Below, one piece after another: positions 17,699 through 31,542 of a DNA stretch of 64,000 nucleotides. The stretch is from assembly GCF_003953935.1 (NCBI RefSeq), contig NZ_RXLQ01000013.1, positions 1 through 64,000 on the forward strand, read 5' to 3'. The position numbers and the translations under genes are program-made. Under the pieces are notes generated by a model. It was given only the letters and a program-made list of their open reading frames with translations. It was not told the origin of the DNA and searched no databases. Every line of letters begins with the position of its first letter. Within the stretch, counting starts at the first letter, position 1. Source of the stretch: Massilia atriviolacea. GTDB taxonomy: Bacteria; Pseudomonadota; Gammaproteobacteria; Burkholderiales; Burkholderiaceae_D.

Positions 17699-18868
17699 GT
17701 GCTGATCGACTTCTTCTTTACGCTCAAGGACGCCAAGATCCCGGTCACGATCAAGGAGTTCCTCACGCTCCTCGAAGCGATGGAGCGCGAGGTGGTCGGC
17801 GCCTCGATGGACGACTTCTATTATGTATCGCGCCTCACCCTGGTCAAGGACGAAGCGCACTACGACAAGTTCGACCGCGCCTTTGCCCAGTACTTCAAGG
17901 GCATCAACGCCGCCTTCGACAGCAACGCCGCCATCCCGCTCGACTGGCTGCTCAAGCGCATGAAGCGCGAACTGTCGGACGAACAGAAACGCCAGCTCGA
18001 AAAATTCGGCTACGACAAGCTGATGGACCGGCTCAACGAACTGCTCAAGGAACAGAAAGAGCGCCACGAAGGCGGCAGCAAGTGGATCGGCACCGGCGGC
18101 ACCTCGCCGTTCGGGAACGGCGGCACCAATCCGGAGGGCGTGCGCATCGGCGGCAAGGGCGGCAACCGCACCGCGGTCAAGGTGTGGGAGCAGCGCGCCT
18201 ACCGCGACTACGACGCCGAACGCGAACTGGGCACGCGCAACATCAAGGTCGCGCTGCGCCGCCTGCGCAAGTTCGCGCGCGAAGGCGCCGAGGACGAACT
18301 GGCGCTCGACGCCACCATCCACGCCACCGCCAGCAACGCCGGCTTCCTCGACATCAAGATGCGGCCCGAGCGCCGCAACAAGGTGAAGGTATTGATGTTG
18401 TTAGACGTGGGCGGCTCGATGGACGACCATATCGAACGCACCGAAGAACTGTTCTCGGCGGCGAAGACCGAATTCAAGAACATGGAGTTCTTCTACTTCC
18501 ATAACTGCGTCTACGACTACCTGTGGAAGAACAACCGGCGCCGCAACGCCGAGCGCTTTCCGACCTGGGACATCCTGCGCAAGTACCCGGCCGACACCAA
18601 GCTCATTTTCGTCGGCGACGCCACCATGAGCCCCTACGAAGTGCTGCAGCCGGGCGGCTCGGTCGAATACAACAACGAAGAAGCCGGCGCCGCGTGGCTG
18701 GCGCGCTTTTGCAATGCCTTCCCCAAATTCGCCTGGCTCAATCCCGAGCCGGAAGGCGTGTGGCAGTACCGCCAGTCGATTTCCGTGATCCGCCAGATCA
18801 TGGGCAACCGCATGTTCCCGCTGACGATCGAGGGCCTGGAGCGCGCCATGCGCACCCTGAGCAAATAG
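17699..18868 (+). CDS. VWA-domain protein (CoxE-like), MoxR partner
   Basis: This 389-residue protein belongs to the CoxE-like VWA family that works with MoxR ATPases. The N-terminal half is helical (FFTLKDAKIPVTIKEFL), with a charged Lys/Glu middle. The VWA domain begins near residue 230 and has a MIDAS-like site D236-V-G-G-S240 (LLDVGGSMDD), where many VWA domains have DxSxS. A later FVGDATMSPYEV supplies further ligands. The start is a GTG one base after the preceding stop; the next candidate starts lie well inside conserved sequence. It presumably inserts metal or remodels a client with the upstream ATPase. Confidence 0.9.
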   Translation: MLIDFFFTLKDAKIPVTIKEFLTLLEAMEREVVGASMDDFYYVSRLTLVKDEAHYDKFDRAFAQYFKGINAAFDSNAAIPLDWLLKRMKRELSDEQKRQLEKFGYDKLMDRLNELLKEQKERHEGGSKWIGTGGTSPFGNGGTNPEGVRIGGKGGNRTAVKVWEQRAYRDYDAERELGTRNIKVALRRLRKFAREGAEDELALDATIHATASNAGFLDIKMRPERRNKVKVLMLLDVGGSMDDHIERTEELFSAAKTEFKNMEFFYFHNCVYDYLWKNNRRRNAERFPTWDILRKYPADTKLIFVGDATMSPYEVLQPGGSVEYNNEEAGAAWLARFCNAFPKFAWLNPEPEGVWQYRQSISVIRQIMGNRMFPLTIEGLERAMRTLSK

Positions 18869-18996
18869 CAGGCCCGGTGCGACCCAAAGCGCATGATTGT
18901 GCTTTGGCTAACATTTCTCGCGATGCTGAATCGTGCGCGCTGGCGCGTCTTGTAGAATCTTGGCGCACCCATCGACCGGTGGAACGAAAGGAAACC

Positions 18997-20172
18997 ATGC
19001 CCGATCTGCTGACGATCCTCACCAATCTCTCCTGGCCCTTCGCGATCTGCATCGCGTGGATGGCCGGAGAATTCGGCAAGCGCTGGACCGGCCTGCCGCG
19101 CATCAGCTTCTACGGCATTGTCGGTTTCGCCCTGGCCAGCACCCAGATCGGCGTGCTGCCGGCGACCAGCGGCGGGACCATCCTGCTGATGGCCGACGTG
19201 GCCTTCGGCCTGATCCTGTTCGAACTCGGCTACCGCATCAACCTGCGCTGGCTGCGCACCAATCCCTGGTTCACCATGGCCGCGCTGGTCGAAGCGCTGG
19301 GCACCTTTGTGGCAGTCTATTTCGTCGCCCTGTGGTTCGGCGTGAGCACCATGACCGCGCTGATGCTCGCCTCGCTCGCCATGTCCACCTCGCCGGCCAC
19401 GGTGGTGCGCATCATTAACGAACAGCGCAGCTCCGGCCAGGTGACCGAACGCGTGCTGCACCTGTCGGCGATCAACTGCGTGCTGTCGGTGTTTACCTTT
19501 AACGTCATCGTCGGCTTCTGGATCTTCCACAGCTCGGCGGACATCGGCGACGCCACCATCAGCAGCCTGGTTGCGCTGCTGATCTCGGGCGTGGTCGGCG
19601 CCGTGTTCGGGGTGGTGGTGCCGGCGCTGCTGCGCCACCTGGGCAACCTGTCGCAGGACGCCACGGTCGCCTTCGCGCTGGCCGTGATCCTGCTGGTCTC
19701 GATCACCTACACCATGAACCTGTCGCCGGTGGTGGCCACCCTTGCCTTCGGCCTGACGGCGCGCCACCGGCGCGTGGCCTTCAGCCAGGCGCAGCGCAAT
19801 TTCGGCGCGCTCGGCGAACTGCTCACCGTGCTGCTGTTCGTGTACGCCGCCTCGACCCTGGAATGGCGCGAAGTGCTCGCCGGCGGCGCCCTGGCGGTGA
19901 CGGTGGTGATCGTGCGCCTGGCCACCAAGACCCTGGGCGTGACGGTGTTCTCGCAGCTGTCCGGCATTTCGTGGCGCAAGGGCGCCCTGACCGGACTGGC
20001 GCTGGCGCCGGTGTCGGTGTTCGTGATCCTGCTGCTCGAGCATGCGCGCCTGCGCGGCATCGACATCCAGGAACTGCGCTCGATGGCGGCGGTCACCATG
20101 CTGCTCGAAGTATTCGGCCCCATTATCATCCAGCGCGCCCTGATCTGGGCCCGCGAAACCACGGAGGCCTGA
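18997..20172 (+). CDS. CPA2-family cation/proton antiporter
   Basis: This 391-residue membrane protein has about 12 hydrophobic helices of the CPA2 (Kef/sodium-proton exchanger) type. [14 protein letters not shown] corresponds to the helix 3 region and [14 protein letters not shown] to the conserved ion-pathway segment. There is no cytosolic RCK domain. The ATG at 18997 follows GAAAGGAAACC, which supplies a ribosome site. The stop lies one base before the ATG of a YbdK-type ligase, so the two are probably co-translated. Kef-type exchangers are gated by glutathione; a coupled gamma-glutamyl ligase hints at a thiol link, which is inference. Confidence 0.88.
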   Translation: MPDLLTILTNLSWPFAICIAWMAGEFGKRWTGLPRISFYGIVGFALASTQIGVLPATSGGTILLMADVAFGLILFELGYRINLRWLRTNPWFTMAALVEALGTFVAVYFVALWFGVSTMTALMLASLAMSTSPATVVRIINEQRSSGQVTERVLHLSAINCVLSVFTFNVIVGFWIFHSSADIGDATISSLVALLISGVVGAVFGVVVPALLRHLGNLSQDATVAFALAVILLVSITYTMNLSPVVATLAFGLTARHRRVAFSQAQRNFGALGELLTVLLFVYAASTLEWREVLAGGALAVTVVIVRLATKTLGVTVFSQLSGISWRKGALTGLALAPVSVFVILLLEHARLRGIDIQELRSMAAVTMLLEVFGPIIIQRALIWARETTEA

Positions 20173-20173
20173 G

Positions 20174-21295
20174 ATGGCGCTTGAACCGTTTGCCAATTCC
20201 AAGGCACTGACCTTTGGCGTGGAACTGGAGCTGCAGTTGGTCAGCCTGTCCGACTTCAACCTCAATGCCGCCAGTCCCGACCTGCTGCACCTGCTGGCGC
20301 AAAAGCCGTTCCCCGGCAATGTGACGCCCGAAATCGCCGAGAGCATGATCGAGATTAATTCGAGCGTGCATTCGAGCCACCTGCCGCTGCTGGCCGAGCT
20401 GCTGGAAATCCGCGACATCCTGGTGGCGGCGGGCGACCGCCTCAATATCGGCTTGTGCGGCGGCGGCACCCATCCGTTCCAGCACTGGTCGGAGCAGAAG
20501 ATCTATCCGAAGCAGCGCTTCCAGGAACTCTCGTCCCTGTACGGCTACCTGGCCAAGCAGTTCACGGTGTTCGGGCAGCACGTGCACATCGGCTGCGCCT
20601 CGGGCGACGATGCGATGTTCCTGCTGCATTCGCTGAACCGGTATATCCCGCACTTTATCGCGCTGTCGGCCTCGTCGCCCTTCGTGCAGGGGCACGACAG
20701 CCTGTTCGATTCGGCGCGCCTCAATTCGGTGTTTGCGTTTCCGATGAGCGGACGCGCCCCCTTCACCCTGAGCTGGGACGAATTCGCGAACGTGTACTTT
20801 GCGAAGATGGAAGGCACCGGCATCATCAAGAGCATGAAGGATTTTTACTGGGATGTGCGGCCCAAGCCGGAATACGGCACCATCGAACTGCGCGTATGCG
20901 ACACGCCGCTGACGGTGGAACGGGCGGCGGCGCTGGCCGGGTATCTGCAGGCGCTGTGCCGGCATTTGCTGGAGCGGCGCGAGGAGCCGCCGGTGGAAGA
21001 CGACTATCTTGTGTATAACTTCAACCGCTTCCAGGCCTGCCGCTTCGGGCTGGACGGGGCGATCACCCATCCGAAAACCTACGAGACCATGTCGCTGCGC
21101 GAGGATATCCTGACGACCCTGCGCAAGATGGAGCCGCATGGCGAGGCGCTGGGCAGTCTGGGGGCCTTGAGGCATTTGTCGACGGCGGCGCAGGAAGCGA
21201 GCGATGCGACGTACTTGAGAAGGCAGTACGAGGAACAGGGCAGCGCCGAGGGGATGGTCAATGCGGCGATCCGGCGCTTCCGGGGGAAACGCTAG
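20174..21295 (+). CDS. YbdK-type carboxylate-amine ligase (glutamate-cysteine ligase family 2)
   Basis: This 373-residue protein belongs to the GCS2/YbdK family, which forms gamma-glutamyl amides with ATP; E. coli YbdK has weak glutamate-cysteine ligase activity. It starts [12 protein letters not shown], with the active-site acidic residues of the glutamine-synthetase fold. [21 protein letters not shown] and [12 protein letters not shown] are signature stretches. The start is one base after the antiporter stop. A gamma-glutamyl hydrolase gene lies convergent, beyond a repeat palindrome. The true substrates are unknown. Confidence 0.92.
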   Translation: MALEPFANSKALTFGVELELQLVSLSDFNLNAASPDLLHLLAQKPFPGNVTPEIAESMIEINSSVHSSHLPLLAELLEIRDILVAAGDRLNIGLCGGGTHPFQHWSEQKIYPKQRFQELSSLYGYLAKQFTVFGQHVHIGCASGDDAMFLLHSLNRYIPHFIALSASSPFVQGHDSLFDSARLNSVFAFPMSGRAPFTLSWDEFANVYFAKMEGTGIIKSMKDFYWDVRPKPEYGTIELRVCDTPLTVERAAALAGYLQALCRHLLERREEPPVEDDYLVYNFNRFQACRFGLDGAITHPKTYETMSLREDILTTLRKMEPHGEALGSLGALRHLSTAAQEASDATYLRRQYEEQGSAEGMVNAAIRRFRGKR

Positions 21296-21330
21296 GTCCC
21301 GTTGTCCTTCAACGTTGTCCGCGCTCGTCC

Positions 21331-21424
21331 CGTCGTTCCCGCGAAGGCGGGAACCCAAGTTTGTTATGTTGCCAGCGAGCCGACTTGGGTTCCCGCCAAG
21401 GGCCGCCTTGGCGCGGGAACGACG
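21331..21424. repeat. REP-like palindrome pair
   Basis: Two hairpins are mirrored. The first has GTTCCCGC (21335-21342) against GCGGGAAC (21347-21354). The second has GTTCCCGC (from 21389) with an inner CGCCAAGG/CCTTGGCG stem and a closing GCGGGAAC. CCCAAGT and ACTTGGG pair across them, and CGTCGTTCCCGC and GCGGGAACGACG bound the unit. It lies between the convergent ybdK-like and C26 genes and could stop or stabilise transcripts. Related units lie at 40986 and 50534. Confidence 0.8.
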
Positions 21425-21433
21425 TAATATCAG

Positions 21434-22444
21434 CTACAGGCGCGTCTCGCGCGCAGCGCGCAAGAACTCATCGAGAATCGGCGTGCAATCGAGCAGATCG
21501 ACCCCGCCGGCCCGGTGAAACTCCGGGTGCCACTGCAATCCCATCACAAAATTGGCCCGTTGATAGCGGATCGCCTCGATGATCCCGTCCGGATCCGACA
21601 TGGCCTCGACCAGGATATCGCGTCCCAGATCCTTCACCGCCTGGTGGTGAATCGAGTTCACGATCGGCCGCCGCACATCGGGGAACATGCGTCCCAGGGA
21701 CGAGCCGGACGGAAAAATCACCTTGTGCCGGTGCGCGTCGTAGTCGCTGTGCACGTGCGCGTGCGCGGCCGGCACATTGGTCGCCACGTCCTGGTACAAG
21801 GTCCCGCCGAAGGCCACGTTGATCAGCTGGCACCCGCGGCAGATCCCCAGCACCGGCTTGCCCGCATCGACGAATTCGTGCAGCAGTTCGAGCTCGTACA
21901 CATCGCGCGCGCGGTCGCCGCTCCACTCGGGCCGGGTCGGCGATTCCGAATACGTCTGCGGCGACACGTCGGCCCCGCCCTGCAGCACCAGCCCGTCCAG
22001 ATGGCGCGCATAGTGGCGCAGAGTGATGTTACTCGGATGGAGCAGCCCGTTGGTATTGACCGTCGGGATCATGAACACCAGCACGTCGCGCGACATGACC
22101 CACTGCGCGATCGACTCTTCCAGGTACTGCAGGTTTTTGCTGCGCAGCCCCGTCGAGCCGGGCTCGGGATGAAAAATCCGCGCCGAGACGCCGATGCGCA
22201 GGGTGCGCCGCATGAAGTCGCGGCCGATCCTGTCGCGCAGGTTGCGCCAGCGCGATGCGAGCACGCGGCGCGCCAGCGCCAGCGGCGTGTCGGTATCTTT
22301 CTGGTAGCGCGGCAGGGCGTCGGCGGCGCGGCGGTCGGGAACGCGCGGGGCGTGAACGCCGCTGTCGGTGTCCTGCGCGGGCGCGGGCGCCGGGACGGAA
22401 TCGGGTACGGCGGCTGGCAGCAGTGGCTTGTCGGTATCGGGCAT
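21434..22444 (-). CDS. Gamma-glutamyl-gamma-aminobutyrate hydrolase family (peptidase C26)
   Basis: This 336-residue class I glutamine-amidotransferase-like hydrolase resembles PuuD, which hydrolyses gamma-glutamyl-GABA. The nucleophile elbow is GICRGCQLINV, and the His/Glu pair is in LQWHPEFH. Residues 1 to about 85 form a Pro/Ala/Arg-rich extension absent from PuuD, with no clear signal peptide. It is convergent with the YbdK-type ligase, so a gamma-glutamyl-forming and a gamma-glutamyl-cleaving enzyme lie side by side. No polyamine genes are near, so the native substrate is open. Confidence 0.88.
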   Translation of the reverse strand: MPDTDKPLLPAAVPDSVPAPAPAQDTDSGVHAPRVPDRRAADALPRYQKDTDTPLALARRVLASRWRNLRDRIGRDFMRRTLRIGVSARIFHPEPGSTGLRSKNLQYLEESIAQWVMSRDVLVFMIPTVNTNGLLHPSNITLRHYARHLDGLVLQGGADVSPQTYSESPTRPEWSGDRARDVYELELLHEFVDAGKPVLGICRGCQLINVAFGGTLYQDVATNVPAAHAHVHSDYDAHRHKVIFPSGSSLGRMFPDVRRPIVNSIHHQAVKDLGRDILVEAMSDPDGIIEAIRYQRANFVMGLQWHPEFHRAGGVDLLDCTPILDEFLRAARETRL

Positions 22445-22512
22445 GCCTTAAATATAGCGCTCCCATGCGAGCGCACGATTCAAAGTTGTAACAAAATTGT
22501 GACCGCCACGTG

Positions 22513-23334
22513 CTATTGCGGCAGCGACAGCAGCTTTTTCAGCGCCGCCACCAAATGGCGGTCGGCCATCGGCTTGTCGAGCAGGCCGCGCACCCCGGCC
22601 GCGCGCGCCCGCGCCGTATCGTAGCCGGAGGCCTGGTTCACCAGCAGCACCACGGCGATGCGCTCGGCCCCTTCCTGCTGCTTGATCTCGGCGCACAGCG
22701 CATACGGATCGACGCCCGGGGTGGAGGTGTTGATCATCACCACCGCCACCGGCGTCTCGGCGCACAGGCGCACCGCCGCCGCCGCGCTCTCGGTCCACTC
22801 GACCGCCACGTGGTGCGCCGCCAGCAGGCGCGCCACATGGTCGCGCAGCGCGCCGCGCTTGTCGACGATGAGCACCGCGCCGCGCGCTTGCGGGCGCCGC
22901 ATCTTGACGAATTCGGCCGGATCGGTGATGTCGAGGTCGAGCCGGATGCGGCGGCGCCGGTCGTGCGGCGGCGCGGGCGGCGGCAGGTCGTTCAACGCCT
23001 CGGCCCGTTTGCGCGCCATCTCGGAGAGCAGCTTGAACATCTGGAACATGTCGAGCGGACGCGTGATATGCGCGCAGGGAAACTGCATCCCGGCCGAACC
23101 GATCACCAGGGCCGGACGGGTGGCGTCCGGCTGCCACGCCAGCAGGGCCGCCAGCGCGCCCAGGTCGTCGCCGTTGGCGATCGTCAGGTCCGGCTCTTGC
23201 AAACTGTCGCCCAGCAGGCAAGAATACGACGGCCCGTCGCGCGGGGGGTGGGCCAGCGCCGTCCCCAGCTCGGCGCCCTCGGAAGAAGGGAAACCCAACA
23301 GGCGAACGCTCAGGGACTGCCTTTTTGAATGCAT
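22513..23334 (-). CDS. Degenerate response-regulator-like protein
   Basis: This 273-residue protein carries a C-terminal receiver-like domain (about 150-270) with AVLIVDKRG at the acidic pocket, the switch region, and LLDKP with conserved Lys254. The phospho-acceptor Asp is replaced by Asn202 in VVMINTSTPGVD, and the second acidic residue of the pocket is Lys159. The N-terminal part (about 40-110) also has a receiver-like outline (PALVIGSAGM, ITRPLDMFQMF) without an Asp. The linker is Pro/Arg-rich. The ATG at 23334 is chosen because the longer frame runs into intergenic DNA. It is divergent from parE and has no kinase or output domain, so phosphorylation-independent protein binding is likely. 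Confidence 0.75.
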   Translation of the reverse strand: MHSKRQSLSVRLLGFPSSEGAELGTALAHPPRDGPSYSCLLGDSLQEPDLTIANGDDLGALAALLAWQPDATRPALVIGSAGMQFPCAHITRPLDMFQMFKLLSEMARKRAEALNDLPPPAPPHDRRRRIRLDLDITDPAEFVKMRRPQARGAVLIVDKRGALRDHVARLLAAHHVAVEWTESAAAAVRLCAETPVAVVMINTSTPGVDPYALCAEIKQQEGAERIAVVLLVNQASGYDTARARAAGVRGLLDKPMADRHLVAALKKLLSLPQ

Positions 23335-23494
23335 TTTTATCAACTTATGGAAGTTTTTTGACCACACCTGTTGGCGTACGTACAAATTTAACCACAATCG
23401 ACCGGGCTGGCAAGCACATTCAGCGCGCTCAAATTTGGCTTCTTTTCCGGCTGACAAGATAGAATGCGCAGGCATCCGCATAAAGAACTTAGAT

Positions 23495-25492
<1,998 letters not shown>

Positions 25493-25498
25493 AAAAGC

Positions 25499-25544
25499 GG
25501 GGTCAGACCCCTAACTGAAAAACCCGGGTCTGACCCCATTTTTT
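25499..25544 (+). terminator. Terminator after parE, built from a GGGGTCAGACCC repeat
   Basis: The 12-bp arms GGGGTCAGACCC (25499-25510) and GGGTCTGACCCC (25526-25537) pair perfectly around 15 bases. A T-run at 25539-25544 follows, giving an intrinsic terminator 7 bases after the parE stop. The core matches the repeats at 5158-5784 and 30841. Confidence 0.8.
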
Positions 25545-25586
25545 CCCAAGTTGGCTCCGTAGCCTGTGACTGAGCGGAGAACTTGG

Positions 25587-25606
25587 GCCCCCGCCTGCGC
25601 GGGGGC
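25587..25606. repeat. GC-rich REP-like palindrome
   Basis: The arms GCCCCCGC and GCGGGGGC surround CTGC, preceded by ACTTGG, which also occurs beside the palindrome at 21383. It lies between the parE terminator and hscC. Confidence 0.55.
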
Positions 25607-25672
25607 GATGGCCGCAATAAGCCAAGCAGCAGCAGTGTGAAAACGACTCAGACTCAAAGCGGACACTGAACC

Positions 25673-27382
25673 ATGATTATCGGAATCGACCTCGGCACGA
25701 CGAATAGTCTCGCGGCAGTGTGGCGCGACGGCAAGGCGCAGCTTATTCCAAACGCACTGGGCAGCTTCCTGACGCCCTCCTGCGTCGGCATGGATGACGA
25801 CGGCACCGTGCTGACCGGCGAAGCGGCGCGCGCGCGCCTGCAGACCCATCCGCACATGACGGCGGCGCTGTTCAAGCGCTACATGGGCAGCGAACGCGAA
25901 ACCCAGCTCGGGGCGCGCAAGTTCCGCCCCGAGGAATTGTCGTCGATGGTATTGCGCTCGCTGAAGGAAGACGCCGAAGCCTGGCTCGGCGAACCGGTCA
26001 CGGAAGCGATCGTCACCGTGCCCGCCTACTTCAGCGACGCCCAGCGCAAGGCCACGCGCGTGGCCGGCCAGCTGGCCGGGCTGCGCGTCGAGCGCCTGCT
26101 CAACGAGCCGACCGCCGCCGCGCTGGCCTACGGCATCCAGGACACCAAGCGCGAAACCAAATTCCTCGTCTTCGACCTGGGCGGCGGCACCTTCGACGTC
26201 TCCATCCTCGAACTGTTCGAAGGCGTGATGGAAGTGCGCGCGACCGCCGGCGACAACTTCCTCGGCGGCGAAGATTTTGTGAGCGTGCTGGTGGACGCCT
26301 TCCTGTCGCGCAGCGGCCTGTCCAGGGACCTGAACGGCGCGGAGCTGAACGGCACCCAGCGCCAGCGCCTGCGCGAAGAAGCCGAACGCGCCAAGCGCGC
26401 CCTGTCCGACAGCCTCACCGCGCGCATGGCCTACACCAGCGCCGGCAAGGAATACTCCCTCGACCTGACCGAGGACCTGTTCGTGCTGCTGTGCGACCAC
26501 CTGGTGCAGCGCCTGCGCGGCCCGGTCGAACGCGCCCTGCGCGACGCCACCATCAAGGCGTCCGAACTCGATTCGGTGGTGCTGGCCGGCGGCGCCACCC
26601 GCATGCCGCTGGTGCGCAAGATGGTGTCGCGCATGTTCGGGCGCTTCCCGTCGATCAATCTCGATCCGGACCAGGCGATCGCCCTGGGCGCGGCGGTGCA
26701 GACGGGCCTGATGGCGCGCGACGCCGCCTTGAGCGAAGTGGTGATGACCGACGTCGCCCCCTACTCGCTGGGCATCTCGATCGCGCGCGAAATCGGCCCG
26801 AACCAGTACGAGGGCGGCCACTACCTGCCCATCATCGAGCGCAATTCGACGGTGCCGGTGTCGCGCGTGGAGTCCATCACCACCATCAACGACTACCAGA
26901 ACGAACTGGTGGTGCACGTCTACCAGGGCGAATCGCGCCGCGTGTCGGACAACGTCTTCCTCGGCAAGCTGGCCTTCCCGATCGAGGCCAAGCGCTCCGG
27001 CGAAGTCAGTGCCGACGTGCGCTTCACCTACGATATCAGCGGCGTGCTGGAAGCCGAGATCACGCTCCAGCCCAGCCTGGAAAAGCACACCCTGGTCATC
27101 ACCGAGAACGCCGGCGTGATGACCCAGGCCGAAGTGGCCAAGCGCCTGGCCGAACTCAACGAACTGAAGATCCACCCGCGCGACAAGATCGAAAACCGCA
27201 CCCTGCTGGCGCAGGCCGACCGCCTCTACGAGCAGTTGCTGGGGCAGGAACGCGCCTACCTGGCGCAGCACATCGCCGCCTTTACCGGCGTGCTCAATAC
27301 GCAGCAGCCGGCGGCCATGCGGCGCGCGCACGAAGTGCTGACACGGGTGATGCGTGAACTGGGCGGGAGCTCGTTTTTATGA
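25673..27382 (+). CDS. hscC: Hsp70-family chaperone HscC
   Basis: This 569-residue Hsp70 paralogue is close to E. coli HscC in length, shorter than DnaK. It starts [16 protein letters not shown], the phosphate-1 loop. [17 protein letters not shown] and [16 protein letters not shown] are the other ATPase motifs. The substrate-binding half ([15 protein letters not shown] onward) is followed by a short lid, lacking DnaK's long C-terminal tail. HscC-type chaperones work with dedicated J proteins; here the J-domain gene overlaps its stop by 4 bases. The pair is inserted between parE and parC. Confidence 0.93.
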   Translation: MIIGIDLGTTNSLAAVWRDGKAQLIPNALGSFLTPSCVGMDDDGTVLTGEAARARLQTHPHMTAALFKRYMGSERETQLGARKFRPEELSSMVLRSLKEDAEAWLGEPVTEAIVTVPAYFSDAQRKATRVAGQLAGLRVERLLNEPTAAALAYGIQDTKRETKFLVFDLGGGTFDVSILELFEGVMEVRATAGDNFLGGEDFVSVLVDAFLSRSGLSRDLNGAELNGTQRQRLREEAERAKRALSDSLTARMAYTSAGKEYSLDLTEDLFVLLCDHLVQRLRGPVERALRDATIKASELDSVVLAGGATRMPLVRKMVSRMFGRFPSINLDPDQAIALGAAVQTGLMARDAALSEVVMTDVAPYSLGISIAREIGPNQYEGGHYLPIIERNSTVPVSRVESITTINDYQNELVVHVYQGESRRVSDNVFLGKLAFPIEAKRSGEVSADVRFTYDISGVLEAEITLQPSLEKHTLVITENAGVMTQAEVAKRLAELNELKIHPRDKIENRTLLAQADRLYEQLLGQERAYLAQHIAAFTGVLNTQQPAAMRRAHEVLTRVMRELGGSSFL

Positions 27383-28365
27383 ACGTCTGGAGCGTGCTCG
27401 GAATGACGGCCAGCCGCGATGAGCGCGCGATCAAGCGCGCCTATGCGGCCCGGCTGAAGGTCACCCGTCCCGAGGACGATCCGGCCGCCTTCCAGATTCT
27501 CAACGACGCCTACCAGGCCGCGTTGCAGCTGGCGCGCCAGGCCAATGACCTGGACTGGCCGGACGAGGCGCCGGCGCCGCGCAGCGAAGTGCGCGAAGAT
27601 GCGCGCGAAGATGCGCGCGAACGAGCGTACCAGCCGTACGAGCCGCCCGTCTACGTGGCGGCCTACGAATTCGATCCGGATTCGCCGGTCTACACCGCGT
27701 ACTACGAATTCGATCCCGACGCGCCGCCGCCCGAAGCGGCCGCACCGGCGCCTCCGTTCGAGCCGCCGGCGCCGCCGCCGAAGCCCGTGCAATACCGCCT
27801 GCCGGAGATCGTGCCGCCGCCCTTGCCCGGCACCGGCCCGGAGAGCGCGATCATGCAGGCGCGCCGCATCTGGGCCGCCTTCCTGTCGCGCGCGCACCGC
27901 AGCCCGCGCGAACACCTGGCGCAGCTGTTCGCCGGCGACGAACTGCTCAACATCGAGGTGCGCGACCACTTCGAAGAATGCGCGGTCCAGTACTGCGCCG
28001 GCGAAGGCTGCGAGGACGACTTCCGCGAAGCGATGGCGACCCATTTCAACTGGGTCGACGACGCCAGCTTCGTGGGCCGCCACATGCCCGACGAAACCGG
28101 CATGATGCTGGCGCGCCTGCGCGCCCAGCGCTCGTACGCCCACTTCTGCCAGCTCGCGCTGGAAGACGAGGTCGTGCGCGCCCTGCTCGACGGCGACCCG
28201 CGCGGCGTCATCGGCAGGTATCCGGACGCCGCCTTCACGGAGCGCATGCGCGAACTGCTGGAACACATCCACTGCTACCATGGCGAGATGCTCGACCTCA
28301 AGCTCGATGCCCATATCGTCGAACACTGGGTCGCCGTGGTCCGAGGCAGGGGCTGGTCGGCGTAA
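27379..28365 (+). CDS. J-domain co-chaperone of HscC (DjlB/DjlC-like)
   Basis: This 328-residue protein begins with a divergent J domain ([19 protein letters not shown], then RAYAARLKVTRPEDDPAAFQ). The HPD tripeptide is replaced by RPED, as in the HscC-dedicated J proteins. Residues about 60-150 are Pro/Glu/Tyr-rich and low complexity, containing two similar EFDPDSP/EFDPDAP units. The C-terminal helical part (about 155-328) probably binds clients. The ATG overlaps the hscC stop (ATGA), so the two are translationally coupled. Confidence 0.85.
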   Translation: MNVWSVLGMTASRDERAIKRAYAARLKVTRPEDDPAAFQILNDAYQAALQLARQANDLDWPDEAPAPRSEVREDAREDARERAYQPYEPPVYVAAYEFDPDSPVYTAYYEFDPDAPPPEAAAPAPPFEPPAPPPKPVQYRLPEIVPPPLPGTGPESAIMQARRIWAAFLSRAHRSPREHLAQLFAGDELLNIEVRDHFEECAVQYCAGEGCEDDFREAMATHFNWVDDASFVGRHMPDETGMMLARLRAQRSYAHFCQLALEDEVVRALLDGDPRGVIGRYPDAAFTERMRELLEHIHCYHGEMLDLKLDAHIVEHWVAVVRGRGWSA

Positions 28366-28440
28366 GCCCCGCCCCGCAACGCACACACCCGAACAAACAC
28401 ACTCCTTTTCATCAGCACCTACGCATAAGCACCTACGTAC

Positions 28441-30762
<2,322 letters not shown>

Positions 30763-30771
30763 GCCATCCCC

Positions 30772-30794
30772 GCCCCCGCGCCAGGCGCGGGGGC
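30772..30794 (+). terminator. GC hairpin after parC
   Basis: GCCCCCGCG (30772-30780) pairs with CGCGGGGGC (30786-30794) around CCAGG, starting 10 bases after the parC stop. There is no T-run. It resembles the GC palindromes after ffh and before hscC, so it may be a REP-like 3' stabiliser. Confidence 0.5.
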
Positions 30795-30820
30795 GGCGCA
30801 CAACGGCGCACAACAAAAAA

Positions 30821-30875
30821 CGGGGCAAGTGTTGCTTGACCGGGGTCTGACCCCGCTCAAGCAACACTTGCCCCG
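30821..30875. terminator. Large GGGGTCTGACCCC-core palindrome between convergent genes
   Basis: The 19-bp arms (30821-30839 and 30857-30875, starting CGGGGCAAGTGTTG) pair perfectly around an inner palindrome GGGGTC-T-GACCCC at 30842-30854. An A-run precedes the left arm and CTTT follows the right arm. It lies between parC (+) and the 30925 gene (-) and could terminate both. The core belongs to the GGGGTCAGA repeat family. Confidence 0.75.
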
Positions 30876-30924
30876 CTTTACATCGGTCACCCCGCAAGCG
30901 GGGCGAGACGATGATTACTACAGA

Positions 30925-31401
30925 TTACTTAGCAGCAGCTTTTTTCACGTCAGTAGCCGCTTCGACTTTTGCTTCGTGCGTTTTTGCAGCAGCGGCAGCT
31001 TTGTCGGCGCCAGCTTCGACAGCGGCTTTTTCCGCTTTTTCATCGGCCTTGATCATTTTTTTCTCGGCTTTCAGATTGGCCTTGGCGACTTTTTTCTCGG
31101 CCTTGGCTTCCGCTTTCATCTTGTCTTCCGGATCGGCTTTAGCGACGTCGGTGCTCGCTTCAGCGTGTTCTTTCACTGCCTTCGAGTGGGCTTTGGTCTT
31201 TTTCTCGGTGGCGTCGGCAGCTGCCTTGGTGGCTTTTTCGTCGGCTTTGGCCGCTACTTTGGCTTCCTTGGCTTCGGCTTTGGCGATGTCCTTGTTGGCG
31301 CTGGCTTCAGCTTTGACAACCGCTGGGGTTGCTGCTGGAACTTGTGCGTAAACCGAAGTAGCGAACAGGCCGGCGATCAGGGTAACGAGCAATTTGTTCA
31401 T
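30925..31401 (-). CDS. Exported Ala/Lys/Glu-rich coiled-coil protein
   Basis: This 158-residue protein has a signal peptide (MNKLLVTLIAGLFATSVYAQ) and a mature part made almost only of Ala, Lys, Glu and Asp in heptad-like AEAKA/KADEKA repeats, with no Cys or Trp. It should form a long charged helix or coiled coil in the periplasm. Composition recalls histone-like and TolA-stem proteins, but no domain is recognised. The ribosome site AAAGGA lies before the ATG. It is convergent with parC across a palindromic terminator. Confidence 0.75.
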   Translation of the reverse strand: MNKLLVTLIAGLFATSVYAQVPAATPAVVKAEASANKDIAKAEAKEAKVAAKADEKATKAAADATEKKTKAHSKAVKEHAEASTDVAKADPEDKMKAEAKAEKKVAKANLKAEKKMIKADEKAEKAAVEAGADKAAAAAKTHEAKVEAATDVKKAAAK

Positions 31402-31542
31402 GATATGGTCCTTTGGAAGAATGGTTGGGGTTTCTTATTCGTGGACGTTCTGGACCTCGGTCCATTCGCCATCTGTCGTTCTCAACTTTATATTTCGTCA
31501 AGGAACGGTATCCAGAATATGTCTTGCGGGACACGGGGTCTG

